A stretch of 64,000 nucleotides of DNA from Hyphomicrobiaceae bacterium (lineage in GTDB: Bacteria; Pseudomonadota; Alphaproteobacteria; Rhizobiales; Hyphomicrobiaceae), in NCBI GenBank assembly GCA_021775735.1, contig JAJFHG010000026.1:1-64000 (forward strand). The letters run 5' to 3'. Below, piece after piece: positions 8,061 to 17,993 of this stretch. The notes beneath the pieces are model-generated. The model saw only the letters and a program-made list of their open reading frames with translations, was not told where the DNA came from and searched no databases. Positions within the stretch are counted from its first letter, which is position 1, and the number at the start of each line of letters is the position of its first letter. The position numbers were made by a program, and so were the translations under genes.

Positions 8061-8780
8061 ATGCACAAGGATCTTGATCTGGCGACAGTCAAAGAAGCGG
8101 CTCTCTTTGCCAGCTTGCCTGACGATTTGGTGGAAACCCTATTTCAACGTGCAACTATAAAGACTTACGAATCAGGTGAAATGCTGTTCGTGCAAGGTGA
8201 TGCGGCACAATCCGTCTACGTAGTTCTTGACGGATGGGTGAAGCTCTCTCGCGTGACCACAACTGGTGCAGAAGTTGTCGTTGGAGTTTTTACCCGCGGC
8301 CGAAGCTTTGGAGAGGCGGTCGTATTGCAAGAGGATGCCTATCCCGTTTCTGCCGCCGCCGTGACAAAATGCAAACTACTCCAGGTTCGAGCCAGTGTCC
8401 TGTTGGGCATGATGAGAGACCGTCCAGAACTCTGTTTAGCAATGCTAAGCTCCACATTTCGGCACCTGCATTCGCTTTTGACACAGGTGGAACAGCTTAA
8501 AGCCCATACGGGCGCGCAACGGGTGGCCGAGTTTCTGCTCGAATTTTGCGTTGATAAGTCTGGCTCTTGTGCGGTGACGCTGCCCTACGACAAGACACTA
8601 ATCGCAGGTCGTCTTGGTATGCAACCGCAGAGCCTTTCGCGGTCTTTCCAACGTCTGCGGGGGATCGGCGTCTGCATTCTGCACGATAAGGCCTCGATTG
8701 AGGATGTTGCCCTCCTGAGGGACTATGTTCTGAAAGATCGAAGCGCCCCGTGGACTGATGGCGAACAAAAACGAAGATAA
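8061..8780 (+). CDS. dnr: DNR/NnrR-type Crp/Fnr regulator (probable NO sensor)
   Basis: This 239-aa Crp/Fnr protein has no N-terminal Cys cluster. It carries an effector barrel (ESGEMLFVQGDAAQSVYVVL, about 34-53), then the dimer helix and a C-terminal helix-turn-helix ending GRLGMQPQSLSRSFQRLRG. The PQSLSR recognition helix, lacking the FNR Glu, is typical of the DNR/NnrR branch, which senses nitric oxide through heme and activates nir and nor genes. The ATG at 8061 was chosen because the protein then starts like its relatives (MHKDLDL); a GTG at 7995 adds 22 unrelated residues. It lies just upstream of the NOR-like operon and the nir cluster. NO sensing is inferred from the family. Confidence 0.78.
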   Translation: MHKDLDLATVKEAALFASLPDDLVETLFQRATIKTYESGEMLFVQGDAAQSVYVVLDGWVKLSRVTTTGAEVVVGVFTRGRSFGEAVVLQEDAYPVSAAAVTKCKLLQVRASVLLGMMRDRPELCLAMLSSTFRHLHSLLTQVEQLKAHTGAQRVAEFLLEFCVDKSGSCAVTLPYDKTLIAGRLGMQPQSLSRSFQRLRGIGVCILHDKASIEDVALLRDYVLKDRSAPWTDGEQKRR

Positions 8781-9146
8781 AAAAGATTGATGCGTGTAGA
8801 GCTTAGGTTGTCTCACGGGCATTCTCCGTCGGCGAAGGTCAGCCTTCGATCGTGAAACCCGGCCCTCGATAGTGATGTGCCCGAACCGCCGTGCAGGACG
8901 CATTTAAGCGGCAAATACTAACTTTCAGCATCAGTTATTAGTCGAGGCGAGCAACGGAGCTTGCCATGCATCACGTATCAAGTCGTTGATCGCAGCAATC
9001 GACCATGCCAATTGGGTCACTCCCTACCTGTTGCGACAGTTATCACCGATGTGTAGCTGGCTTGACTTTCGTTAAGTGCAAAGCACGACAAGTCACGCAT
9101 CATGGGGTCAACGCAATGGTTTTCACTAGGGCAGGGAGACGCGGCT
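8781..9146. other. Promoter region of the NOR-like operon
   Basis: This non-coding stretch separates the DNR-type gene from the first subunit gene. It contains a CGAAGG-TCAG-CCTTCG hairpin (8833-8848), perhaps a weak terminator, and the DNR-like palindrome at 9062-9075. A TTGATCGCAGCAATC stretch near 8992 is only a poor FNR match. No gene is seen. Confidence 0.6.
9062..9075 (+). promoter_or_regulatory. DNR/FNR-like box TTGAC-TTTC-GTTAA
   Basis: The 5-4-5 inverted repeat TTGAC (9062-9066), spacer TTTC, GTTAA (9071-9075) lies 71 bases before the first gene of the NOR-like operon. Its right arm and spacing are shared with the box before nirS. The spacing is that of Crp/Fnr family sites. The DNR-type protein encoded just upstream is the most likely binder. 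Confidence 0.6.
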
Positions 9147-9329
9147 ATGACTGATGCCACTGAGCAAGCGGATGATGTGCCGACGCCTGAGCGCAGCTTA
9201 CGAATTCCGGTGATGCAACGTGTTCTCGACAATCCGTTCTTGCTGCTCTTCATAGGCGTTACCGTTCCAACAGTTTTTTATATTCTGTGGGGTTTGATTG
9301 AGCTTACTCAGATACCGATCGCCAACTAG
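9147..9329 (+). CDS. Small single-helix subunit of the CuA NOR-like oxidoreductase
   Basis: The 60-aa protein starts at ATG 9147, with an AGGGAGA ribosome site; an in-frame ATG at 9102 adds 15 poorly supported residues. It has a hydrophilic N-terminus, then LRIPVMQRVLDNPFLLLFIG and one transmembrane helix (about 32-54). This is the form of the small subunit (IIa-like) found in B-type heme-copper enzymes. It is followed after 12 bases by the CuA subunit gene. A structural role in the complex is inferred from size, topology and position. Confidence 0.65.
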   Translation: MTDATEQADDVPTPERSLRIPVMQRVLDNPFLLLFIGVTVPTVFYILWGLIELTQIPIAN

Positions 9330-9341
9330 GGGGCAACAATC

Positions 9342-9896
9342 ATGGCAATACATCCTCCGGAAGAGCGCATTTGGTGGAATCAGAAAGTTGGAAAAGACGA
9401 ACTTATTTGGATCGTGATTGCGTTCCTATGGGGCGTCATTATGTTTTCGATGATGATCTACTGGCATGTTGTTGGAAAGCAGAACCTTTCCACCACAGCA
9501 TACAGGATTGATCCCGCGGCATTCGAGGAGAAGACCGAGGCGTTTGCTGATCAATTCAAAGTTCGTGAAGAAGGTGACACCGGGATCCCTGTTGTGCGAC
9601 CGCCTGCCGGTGGTGACGTCTACATGCTGGCGCGGCTTTGGCAATTCTGGCCTGTGCTTGAGTTGGAAAAAGGTGAGAGCTACCAACTCCACTTGTCGTC
9701 AATGGACTATCAGCACGGCTTTTCTTTACAGCCAGTGAATATCAATATTCAGGTTCACCCTTTAATAGAGCATGTGCTCACGGTGACACCTACGGAAACC
9801 GGAACCTTCAGCGTTGTTTGCAACGAGTTTTGCGGCATCGGCCATCACACTATGATTGGCCGAATTCATGTCGTTGAGAAGGGTACACAACGTTAA
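9342..9896 (+). CDS. CuA-containing subunit II of a B-type heme-copper enzyme (NOR-like)
   Basis: The 184-aa protein has one N-terminal transmembrane helix (about 22-44) and a periplasmic cupredoxin domain with all CuA ligands: H125 and C160-x-E162-x-C164-x3-H168-x2-M171. One helix and short length are typical of B-type (ba3-like) subunit II rather than the A-type coxB at 1390. An AGGGGG ribosome site precedes the ATG. CuA would accept electrons from a soluble donor and pass them to the catalytic subunit at 9912. In CuA-type NO reductases (described from Bacillus azotoformans) this replaces the NorC cytochrome c. Confidence 0.85.
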   Translation: MAIHPPEERIWWNQKVGKDELIWIVIAFLWGVIMFSMMIYWHVVGKQNLSTTAYRIDPAAFEEKTEAFADQFKVREEGDTGIPVVRPPAGGDVYMLARLWQFWPVLELEKGESYQLHLSSMDYQHGFSLQPVNINIQVHPLIEHVLTVTPTETGTFSVVCNEFCGIGHHTMIGRIHVVEKGTQR

Positions 9897-9911
9897 CGAG
9901 GGGGCGTAGCA

Positions 9912-11648
9912 ATGGCTATTGCAGAAGCTGAAACACAAATCATTGGTGGGATCGCGGCCAAGTTCCGTACCTGTCCTGCTTCCGGTCTAAAAATTGATCT
10001 TGCTGCTGAGAGGCTCATCAAAGCCAATGCAGTCGCCTCCATCGTGTTTCTGGCCATTGGTGGGCTGTTTGGTTTGTTGGTGGCTCTAACGCGCTGGCAG
10101 ACGGTACACATATTGCCAGCAGACATGTTCTACCTCGCTCTGACCGCGCACGGTCTCGATGTACTGCTCGTTTGGATTATTTTCTTCGAAATGGCGGTGC
10201 TCTATTTTTGTTCTGCCGTTCTTTTGAATTGTCGGTTGGCGACGCCCAAACTTGGTTGGGTTGCTTTCGTCCTGATGATCGCTGGTGCCGTGCTCGCAAA
10301 TGTTGCGGTGCTGCAAGGTAATTCGAGTGTTATGTTCACGAGCTATGTGCCGATGAAAGCCGACCCGAATTTCTATTTGGGCATCATCTTGTTTGCAGTC
10401 GGCGCTCTCATTGGCTGCTTTATGTTCCTTGGTACATTGGTCATCGCAAAAGATGAAAAAACCTATGAAGGGTCAATACCGTTGGTCACGTTCGGTGCGT
10501 TGACCGCATGCATCATCGCAATTTTTTCGATTGCAGCAGGTGCGATTATCTTGCTTCCGACGTGGCTCTGGTCACTCGGCTACATCTCACATATCGACAC
10601 GGTGATGTACAAACTCGTATGGTGGGCGATGGGCCACGGCACGCAGCAGGTCAATGTTGCTGCTCACGTGGCCATTTGGTATGCGGTCGCGGCGATACTC
10701 CTTGGTGCGAAGCCGTTGTCAGAAAAAGTTAGCCGCACCGCGTTTCTACTTTACATCCTGTTTTTGCAACTCGCGAGTGCGCACCATCTGCTTGTTGAGC
10801 CGGGGCTCTCAGAGGAATGGCAGATCTTCAATACGTCCTACGCGATTTACCTCGCCGTCCTCGGTTCGATGATCCACGGCATGACCGTGACGGGTGCAGT
10901 GGAAGCAGCACAGCGTCGCAATGGCTATACGCGTGGGGCGTTTGAATGGCTGCGTAAAGCGCCTTGGGGCAACCCAGCCTTTGCCGGTATGTTCCTTTCA
11001 CTTATAATGTTTGGTTTCCTTGGCGGTATCTCAGGCGTGGTTCTCGGCACTGAACAACTCAACATTATGCTCCACAACACAATCTATGTTCCAGGGCATT
11101 TCCATGCGACCGTGGTGGCTGGAACGACGCTTGCCTTCATGGCGCTCACATATCTCGTTTTGCCTCTCATCTTCCAGAAGCAGGTTGTGTGGCCTAAGCT
11201 TGCCAGGCTCCAGCCTTACATTTTCGCAGTTGGTGTCGCCGGTATATCGTTGTTTATGATGGGAGCTGGGACACTTGGCGTTGCACGCCGTCACTGGGAT
11301 ATCGGTTTCGCTGATGCGCCGATGTCGTTCAGTTACCCTGCTGCGGCGCACTTGATGCTTGCACTCAATGGAATTTTTGCGGTGATCGCCTCCATTGGTG
11401 GCATTCTGTTTGTTCTTATTGCAGTCGGGACGGTGCTTTGGGGTAAGCCAGTTACCGCAGAGAACATCGTTGAGAGTCTGGGACCAATGCCTAAAAAGCA
11501 AGTGACCGACGCTGTCTCAACTTACGGCAATGCGGGAACGTGGCATCTTCCAGGAACCTATATTTTGGTTGCTGTGTTCTTCTTGTCCTTCGTGCTCTAT
11601 TACTTCGTGAATTGGAAGTATCTGTCTGAGATCTGGCCATTGAGCTGA
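9912..11648 (+). CDS. Type-B-like heme-copper catalytic subunit with Gln for the active-site Tyr; probable NO reductase
   Basis: This 578-aa protein has at least 12 transmembrane helices. All six His ligands are present: H80 and H398 (low-spin heme), H396 (high-spin heme), and H242, H291 and H292 (CuB/FeB). The fourth residue after the first CuB His (motif WAMGHGTQQVN) is Gln246. In O2 reductases this place holds the cross-linked Tyr (HPxVY), and in cytochrome c NO reductase NorB it holds the FeB ligand Glu. Loss of Tyr argues against O2 reduction. With NO-linked neighbours, a CuA-type NO reductase is the best reading, though the precise NOR subclass cannot be settled by eye. A GAGGGGG ribosome site precedes the ATG. 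Confidence 0.75.
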   Translation: MAIAEAETQIIGGIAAKFRTCPASGLKIDLAAERLIKANAVASIVFLAIGGLFGLLVALTRWQTVHILPADMFYLALTAHGLDVLLVWIIFFEMAVLYFCSAVLLNCRLATPKLGWVAFVLMIAGAVLANVAVLQGNSSVMFTSYVPMKADPNFYLGIILFAVGALIGCFMFLGTLVIAKDEKTYEGSIPLVTFGALTACIIAIFSIAAGAIILLPTWLWSLGYISHIDTVMYKLVWWAMGHGTQQVNVAAHVAIWYAVAAILLGAKPLSEKVSRTAFLLYILFLQLASAHHLLVEPGLSEEWQIFNTSYAIYLAVLGSMIHGMTVTGAVEAAQRRNGYTRGAFEWLRKAPWGNPAFAGMFLSLIMFGFLGGISGVVLGTEQLNIMLHNTIYVPGHFHATVVAGTTLAFMALTYLVLPLIFQKQVVWPKLARLQPYIFAVGVAGISLFMMGAGTLGVARRHWDIGFADAPMSFSYPAAAHLMLALNGIFAVIASIGGILFVLIAVGTVLWGKPVTAENIVESLGPMPKKQVTDAVSTYGNAGTWHLPGTYILVAVFFLSFVLYYFVNWKYLSEIWPLS

Positions 11649-11708
11649 ACCTCCGGCAGTTAGGCGCAACTATATGCCTTATTAGGTCTGCAGGAGATGA
11701 GGGTCGTA

Positions 11709-12617
11709 ATGACAACGGCGCCTATCGAGAAGACAACAGCCGGCGCGGCAGTCACCGCCAAAGAGTACGTTGGCATCTTCAAGCCACGTATCGCGGTGGC
11801 TATCATGCTGAGCGCCCTTGGTGGGATGGCAATCTCGCCAGGTGTGTTGCCTGGGCCGGAGAACATGTTGATCCTCGCTGCGGCGGTATTCCTTGCCTCC
11901 GGTGCCGCAGGTGCTTTCAACCAGTGGGCCGAGGTTGATCTCGACGCAGCGATGCCGCGCACGGCGGGGCGGCCCTTTGCCAGCGGTCGCTTGCAACCCG
12001 ACATGGCGTGGCTTGCCGGTATTTTGTGCCTTCTTGGTTGTTCAGTTGCAATGGCAGCAGTGGCGGCGAACGGCTGGGCGGCGTTCTATACGTTTCTCGG
12101 CGCTTTTACGTACGCCATCATCTACACGTTATGGCTGAAACGAAAGACGTGGCTCAATATTGTATTTGGCGGCCTTGCGGGTAGCTTTGCTGTCCTGGCT
12201 GGTGCGGCGAGTGTCAACCCGTCTTTGACCCCTGAATCGATCCTATTGGCGATCGTTCTGTTCCTTTGGACGCCGCCCCACTTCTGGAGTCTCGCGATCG
12301 CCGCACATAACGACTATAAAGCAAATAAGGTTCCAATGCTGCCGGTGATTGTTGGGGATCAGGTGGCCGCACGCATTGTTTTGGCACACACAATTGCACT
12401 GGCGCTGATCGCGTTATTGCCCGCACTTTATGGGATGGGTGCAATTTATCTTGCCTTCGCGGTGGTGGGTGGCGTAATTTTTGTGTGTACAAGCGTTCGT
12501 CTGGTGCTTGCACCCACGCGGCGCCGGGCAATTGAGAACTTTCTCGCTTCTCTTGTTCAATTGCTGCTGCTGCTGGCAGGCATCATGCTCGACAGATTCA
12601 TAGCGCAGGGGGCTTAA
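11709..12617 (+). CDS. ctaB: Protoheme IX farnesyltransferase (heme O synthase)
   Basis: This UbiA-superfamily membrane enzyme adds a farnesyl group to heme B to make heme O. The first Asp-rich motif is NQWAEVDLDAAMPRT (about 77-91) and the second region is FLWTPPHFWSLAI with DYKANKVPMLPV. ATG 11709 has GAGGG five bases upstream; ATG 11697 is in frame but its ribosome site would touch the start. The 302-aa length is normal. A heme O synthase inside the NOR-like operon suggests this enzyme uses a farnesylated heme, or that heme supply is coregulated. ctaA lies far away at 59.5 kb. The stop overlaps the next ATG (TAATG). Confidence 0.88.
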   Translation: MTTAPIEKTTAGAAVTAKEYVGIFKPRIAVAIMLSALGGMAISPGVLPGPENMLILAAAVFLASGAAGAFNQWAEVDLDAAMPRTAGRPFASGRLQPDMAWLAGILCLLGCSVAMAAVAANGWAAFYTFLGAFTYAIIYTLWLKRKTWLNIVFGGLAGSFAVLAGAASVNPSLTPESILLAIVLFLWTPPHFWSLAIAAHNDYKANKVPMLPVIVGDQVAARIVLAHTIALALIALLPALYGMGAIYLAFAVVGGVIFVCTSVRLVLAPTRRRAIENFLASLVQLLLLLAGIMLDRFIAQGA

Positions 12618-13429
12618 TGCATACCCTTGTGGCCTTTTTGATCAGCGTTAGCGTCGTTGTGATAGGCAACCCTTGCAGTGCAGAAGCCCCGCTAAGCGAG
12701 AAACAGCGTGAATTGGTAGAGCTCTCGGAGGACGCGAAAGGCCGGGCGTTACCAAACATAAGTCTTACCGACGTCGATGGTAACGCTATTCTCTTGTCAA
12801 GCTACAAAGGCAGGCCGCTGCTCGTAACACTTGTCTACACTGGTTGTATTGATGTCTGCCCAACGCTCATTGAAAATCTTCACCCAGCAGTCGAAGCGGC
12901 GAGTGCTGCACTCGGTGAAGATAGTTTCTCGGTCATCACGGTCGGGTTCGACATTCAACAGGACACGCCGAAAAAACTAAAGGCGTTTGCTCAGGCGCGT
13001 GGTGTAAGCATGCCGAACTGGAAGTTCCTGTCTGCCGATTCAGATAGCCTCGATGCCTTGGCGCGTGCTGTCGGATTTGGCTTTTACAGTCGACCTGGCG
13101 GCTTCGATCACTTCTCCCAAGTGAGCCTGGTTAATTCCAACGGGCGTTTGCATGGGCAAGTTTATGGAGCTGTTTTTAGTCCACCGGTTATTGTTGAGCC
13201 GCTCAAAAAGTTAGTATTTGGTGTTGATGCGCCGTTGAAGTCCTTTGACGACATCATCAATCGATTCAAATTCTTTTGTACCGTCTATGATCCGCGCGCC
13301 GAACGTTATTACTTCAACTATTCGTTGTTTGTCGGTTTGGGGATCGGTTTTGCTTGTCTTTGTCTAATTGCCTTTGCAATTGTGCGTGAGTGGCGCCGGG
13401 CCAGCGAGAGCGAGGCCGGGCACCCATAA
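12617..13429 (+). CDS. Second SCO1/SenC family copper chaperone
   Basis: The 270-aa protein has a signal peptide (about 1-22), a thioredoxin-like fold with C77-I-D-V-C81 and the SCO His in GGFDHFSQV (H165), then a C-terminal helix (about 232-255) with a charged tail. Like the SCO at 552 it has a C-terminal anchor. Its place between heme O synthase and the cytochrome b fusion, overlapping both by TAATG junctions, suggests it metallates the CuA subunit encoded at 9342. The two SCO genes may serve one enzyme each. Confidence 0.88.
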   Translation: MHTLVAFLISVSVVVIGNPCSAEAPLSEKQRELVELSEDAKGRALPNISLTDVDGNAILLSSYKGRPLLVTLVYTGCIDVCPTLIENLHPAVEAASAALGEDSFSVITVGFDIQQDTPKKLKAFAQARGVSMPNWKFLSADSDSLDALARAVGFGFYSRPGGFDHFSQVSLVNSNGRLHGQVYGAVFSPPVIVEPLKKLVFGVDAPLKSFDDIINRFKFFCTVYDPRAERYYFNYSLFVGLGIGFACLCLIAFAIVREWRRASESEAGHP

Positions 13430-15003
13430 TGACCGCCGTCCGTTCGATCCTCTGTTTTTTCTTTGACGTGTTAGAAAGCAGCCTTGCGCGCTTTTTTCCG
13501 GCGCAGTGGAATCCGCTTCTCAATCTCGGCGCGCTTGGTTTCTTTTTTTACTGGATTATCGCAGTAAGCGGCGTCTATCTGTTTATCTTTTTTGATACCG
13601 GCGTGCAGGACGCTTATGCGTCAGTTGAATACATGACCAATGATCAGTGGTACGCCGCCGGTGTCATGCGCAGCCTGCACCGTTATGCATCGGATGGATT
13701 GGTTGTTGTGATGTTTCTCCATTTGTTGCGACAATTTGGGCTGGATCATTACCGTGGCGTGCGTTGGTTTAGCTGGGTGACCGGCGTGGTCATAATAGGC
13801 ATGGTCTATGTTTCTGGGATAACTGGGTATTGGCTTGTTTGGGATAGACTCGCGCAGTACGTGGCGATTGTATCGACGGAGTGGTTGGACCGTCTTAGTT
13901 TGTTCGGCGAGCCGATTGCGCGGAACTTTCTGCACCCCGGCGCGATCGAAGATCGTTTCTTTACTTTGATGGTTTTTATTCACATTGCTGTTCCGCTGAT
14001 TCTGTTGATCTTTCTCTGGATCCATCTGCAACGTGTCACCAGGCCACGGATTAATCCGCCACGCGGATTGGCGGCCGGTGTTTTTGCTTCGATGCTTGTG
14101 TTGTCCCTCGTTCATCCAGCTGTCAGTCAGGGGCCGGCAAATCTTGCACAAGTCCCTGAGTCACTCGGATTGGATTGGTTTTATCTTCCGTTGTTCCCAC
14201 TATTGGAACGCATGCCGACGGCGGTCACCTGGGGAGGGGCGGCGATTCTGACACTTCTATTTGTTGCCATTCCCTGGTTGCCACCGATGTGCCGCTTACA
14301 ACCCGCAACTGTCGATCTAGATAACTGCAACGGATGCATTCGCTGCTTTAACGATTGCCCTTATGATGCAATTACGATGGTTGAGCGTACGGATGGGCTC
14401 CCTTTTGAGAGACAGCCTATTGTCGACCCGTCGTTGTGCACATCATGTGGCATTTGTGCGGGTTCCTGCCCGACATCAATGCCCTTTCGTGTTGGTTCGA
14501 AATTATCTGCGGGTATTGATCTTCCAGATGCTTCAATGGCAGAGTTGCGTACCTCGTTACATGCCGCTGCCGCGCATCTCAAAGGGGATCGCAGAGTCAT
14601 CATTTTTGGATGTGAACCCTGCCTGCCACAACTCTTAGTCACCAATGAAACAGTTGCGACGGTTCCAGTGCGCTGTATCGGCCAGCTACCGCCAGCGTTT
14701 ATTGACTATGCGCTTACGAAAGGCTTTGCGGATTGTATTGTCGTGGCTGGGTGCGCAGAAAATAGCTGCTATTATCGCTTCGGCGTCCAATGGACTAATG
14801 GTCGGCTGGGGCGTACCCGAGATCCGTATCTGCGCAAACGTGTGTCTGACGACCAGGTAAGGGTAATTTGGGCTGGTCGGCATGGACGACGTAACCTACA
14901 ACACTTGCTCTTGAAGATTGATGCTGACCTTGAAGAGCAAAAGAACAGAAAAGCTCGAAAGAACGACCGTGTAGTTGCAGAGCGGAGCAAGTCCCATGCT
15001 TAG
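13429..15003 (+). CDS. Cytochrome b / 2x[4Fe-4S] ferredoxin / MvhD-like fusion protein
   Basis: This 524-aa protein joins three modules. Residues about 1-290 form a membrane cytochrome b-like domain with both heme pairs, H84-x13-H98 and H185-x13-H199, plus further helices. Residues 300-347 hold two ferredoxin motifs (C300-x2-C-x2-C-x3-C310 and C337-x2-C-x2-C-x3-C347). Residues about 390-500 resemble the MvhD/hydrogenase delta subunit, with C395-x2-C398, C416 and C442-x4-C447 for a [2Fe-2S] cluster. I infer a membrane electron conduit between quinone and Fe-S partners, probably feeding the NOR-like enzyme or a cytoplasmic reductase. The start overlaps the SCO stop. I know no characterised protein with this architecture. 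Confidence 0.75.
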   Translation: MTAVRSILCFFFDVLESSLARFFPAQWNPLLNLGALGFFFYWIIAVSGVYLFIFFDTGVQDAYASVEYMTNDQWYAAGVMRSLHRYASDGLVVVMFLHLLRQFGLDHYRGVRWFSWVTGVVIIGMVYVSGITGYWLVWDRLAQYVAIVSTEWLDRLSLFGEPIARNFLHPGAIEDRFFTLMVFIHIAVPLILLIFLWIHLQRVTRPRINPPRGLAAGVFASMLVLSLVHPAVSQGPANLAQVPESLGLDWFYLPLFPLLERMPTAVTWGGAAILTLLFVAIPWLPPMCRLQPATVDLDNCNGCIRCFNDCPYDAITMVERTDGLPFERQPIVDPSLCTSCGICAGSCPTSMPFRVGSKLSAGIDLPDASMAELRTSLHAAAAHLKGDRRVIIFGCEPCLPQLLVTNETVATVPVRCIGQLPPAFIDYALTKGFADCIVVAGCAENSCYYRFGVQWTNGRLGRTRDPYLRKRVSDDQVRVIWAGRHGRRNLQHLLLKIDADLEEQKNRKARKNDRVVAERSKSHA

Positions 15004-15502
15004 AGCTGCCATGCAATGGGTTGGGCAGGTGATTGTCTATGTTATCCTTTGCGCTGGTGTCGGGGCATTGGCGAGCTGGCCCCATTATCAGCAGATCGAA
15101 CCAAACCAAGCGCAAATCAAACTTAGCCTTGCGCACAGCGGACAGCGGAGCAAGAAGTGCCGCCGCCTGACCCCGCAAGAGATTGCCAAGATGCCGGCCA
15201 ACGAACGCCGGCCAAATACGTGTGCGCGTCAGCGCGTGGCGGTTCGAATCCAACTCCTGGTCGATGGGAACCAACTTTATGACGCCGTTGTTGAGCCGGC
15301 TGGCTTATCCCGCGATGGGCCGGCACGCATCTACGAAAAATTTGTCGTTTCAGCATGCAATCATTCTGTGACGGTTCGACTGAAAGATACGCCAGGATTG
15401 GGCGACTTTGACTATGAGACGACGAAGCAGGTCGCGTTTGCGCCTTATCAAAGTCTCGCCATTGATTTTAGTACTGATAAAGGCGGCTTCGTCTTCTTTT
15501 GA
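14996..15502 (+). CDS. Exported or membrane-anchored protein of unknown function in the NOR-like operon
   Basis: ATG 14996 overlaps the end of the cytochrome b fusion gene by eight bases. The 168-aa product has one N-terminal hydrophobic helix (about 8-27), then a predicted periplasmic domain with Cys residues in KKCRR, NTCAR and VSACNHS and a beta-rich C-terminal half. I recognise no family. Tight coupling suggests a role in assembly of, or electron delivery to, the same complex. Confidence 0.6.
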   Translation: MLRAAMQWVGQVIVYVILCAGVGALASWPHYQQIEPNQAQIKLSLAHSGQRSKKCRRLTPQEIAKMPANERRPNTCARQRVAVRIQLLVDGNQLYDAVVEPAGLSRDGPARIYEKFVVSACNHSVTVRLKDTPGLGDFDYETTKQVAFAPYQSLAIDFSTDKGGFVFF

Positions 15503-15536
15503 GGAGGAGAGAAGAATTTTGAGGAGGAGAGAAGAA
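15497..15536 (+). repeat. Perfect 20-bp tandem duplication carrying the ribosome site
   Basis: TTTTGAGGAGGAGAGAAGAA occurs twice in a row (15497-15516 and 15517-15536). The first copy contains the stop of the upstream gene, and the second supplies the AGGAGGAGAG ribosome site of the hemerythrin gene, whose ATG uses its last base. The duplication gives two strong Shine-Dalgarno sequences in series. Confidence 0.85.
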
Positions 15537-15934
15537 TGGCACTTATAGATTGGCGCAAGGAATTCGAAACAGGTGTCGAGGAGGTTGATCATGAGCACAA
15601 GGAGCTTATTGATCTACTGAATACGCTCCATGAAAAACTTGGTACAGATGTCTCCCGAGAGGAGGTGCGCGGGTTCTTAGGTGATGTCTTTACAAATATT
15701 TCGTCGCACTTTGCGCTCGAAGAAACAGTGATGAGAAAACACAAGTATGACGAGTATCAAGCACATAAAAGTGAGCATGAACAACTTTTGGATGATCTTA
15801 GAGACATCATGGACGCCTTCGAGGCGAATGAGGCTTTAGACTATAAGTCGACCCTGGCAGATGCTGTGCGGGACTGGTTCGTAAACCACTTCAAGACAAA
15901 GGATGCGCGTCTGCATCGATTGTTAGGGGTGTAA
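15536..15934 (+). CDS. Bacteriohemerythrin
   Basis: This 132-aa single-domain hemerythrin has the di-iron ligand pattern: VDHEHKEL (about 17-24), HFALEE (about 57-62), HKSEHEQ (about 77-83) and HFKTKDAR (about 117-124). Such proteins bind O2 and in some bacteria bind or detoxify NO. The last ligand motif is HxxxxD, as expected. It sits between the NOR-like operon and nirS, directly after a doubled ribosome site, so high expression under denitrifying conditions is plausible. NO or O2 scavenging around the reductases is inferred. Confidence 0.9.
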   Translation: MALIDWRKEFETGVEEVDHEHKELIDLLNTLHEKLGTDVSREEVRGFLGDVFTNISSHFALEETVMRKHKYDEYQAHKSEHEQLLDDLRDIMDAFEANEALDYKSTLADAVRDWFVNHFKTKDARLHRLLGV

Positions 15935-16022
15935 GATTGTTGGCGCATTGAAATAGGCTCACGCAACAGACGATTGCGGCCAGCTACGTCGGTGGCGCGG
16001 GCGAATAGCAATATTTCTCTGA

Positions 16023-17915
<1,893 letters not shown>

Positions 17916-17925
17916 CATCAGGGGT

Positions 17926-17955
17926 TCAGGACGCGATCATTCGGTCGCGTCCTGA
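17926..17955 (+). terminator. Hairpin between nirS and nirE
   Basis: TCAGGACGCGA (17926-17936) pairs perfectly with TCGCGTCCTGA (17945-17955) around an 8-base loop, followed by GCTTTATTGT. The weak T-run suggests partial termination or 3' end stabilisation. That would make nirS transcript more abundant than the heme d1 biosynthesis genes. Confidence 0.7.
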
Positions 17956-17993
17956 GCTTTATTGTAAGTTCTCTAAAGACCTGTGAGGTCACC

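Noticed and set aside
8992-9010. TTGATCGCAGCAATC as an FNR box
   Set aside because: The right arm does not match ATCAA and the spacing is off; the site at 9062 fits better.
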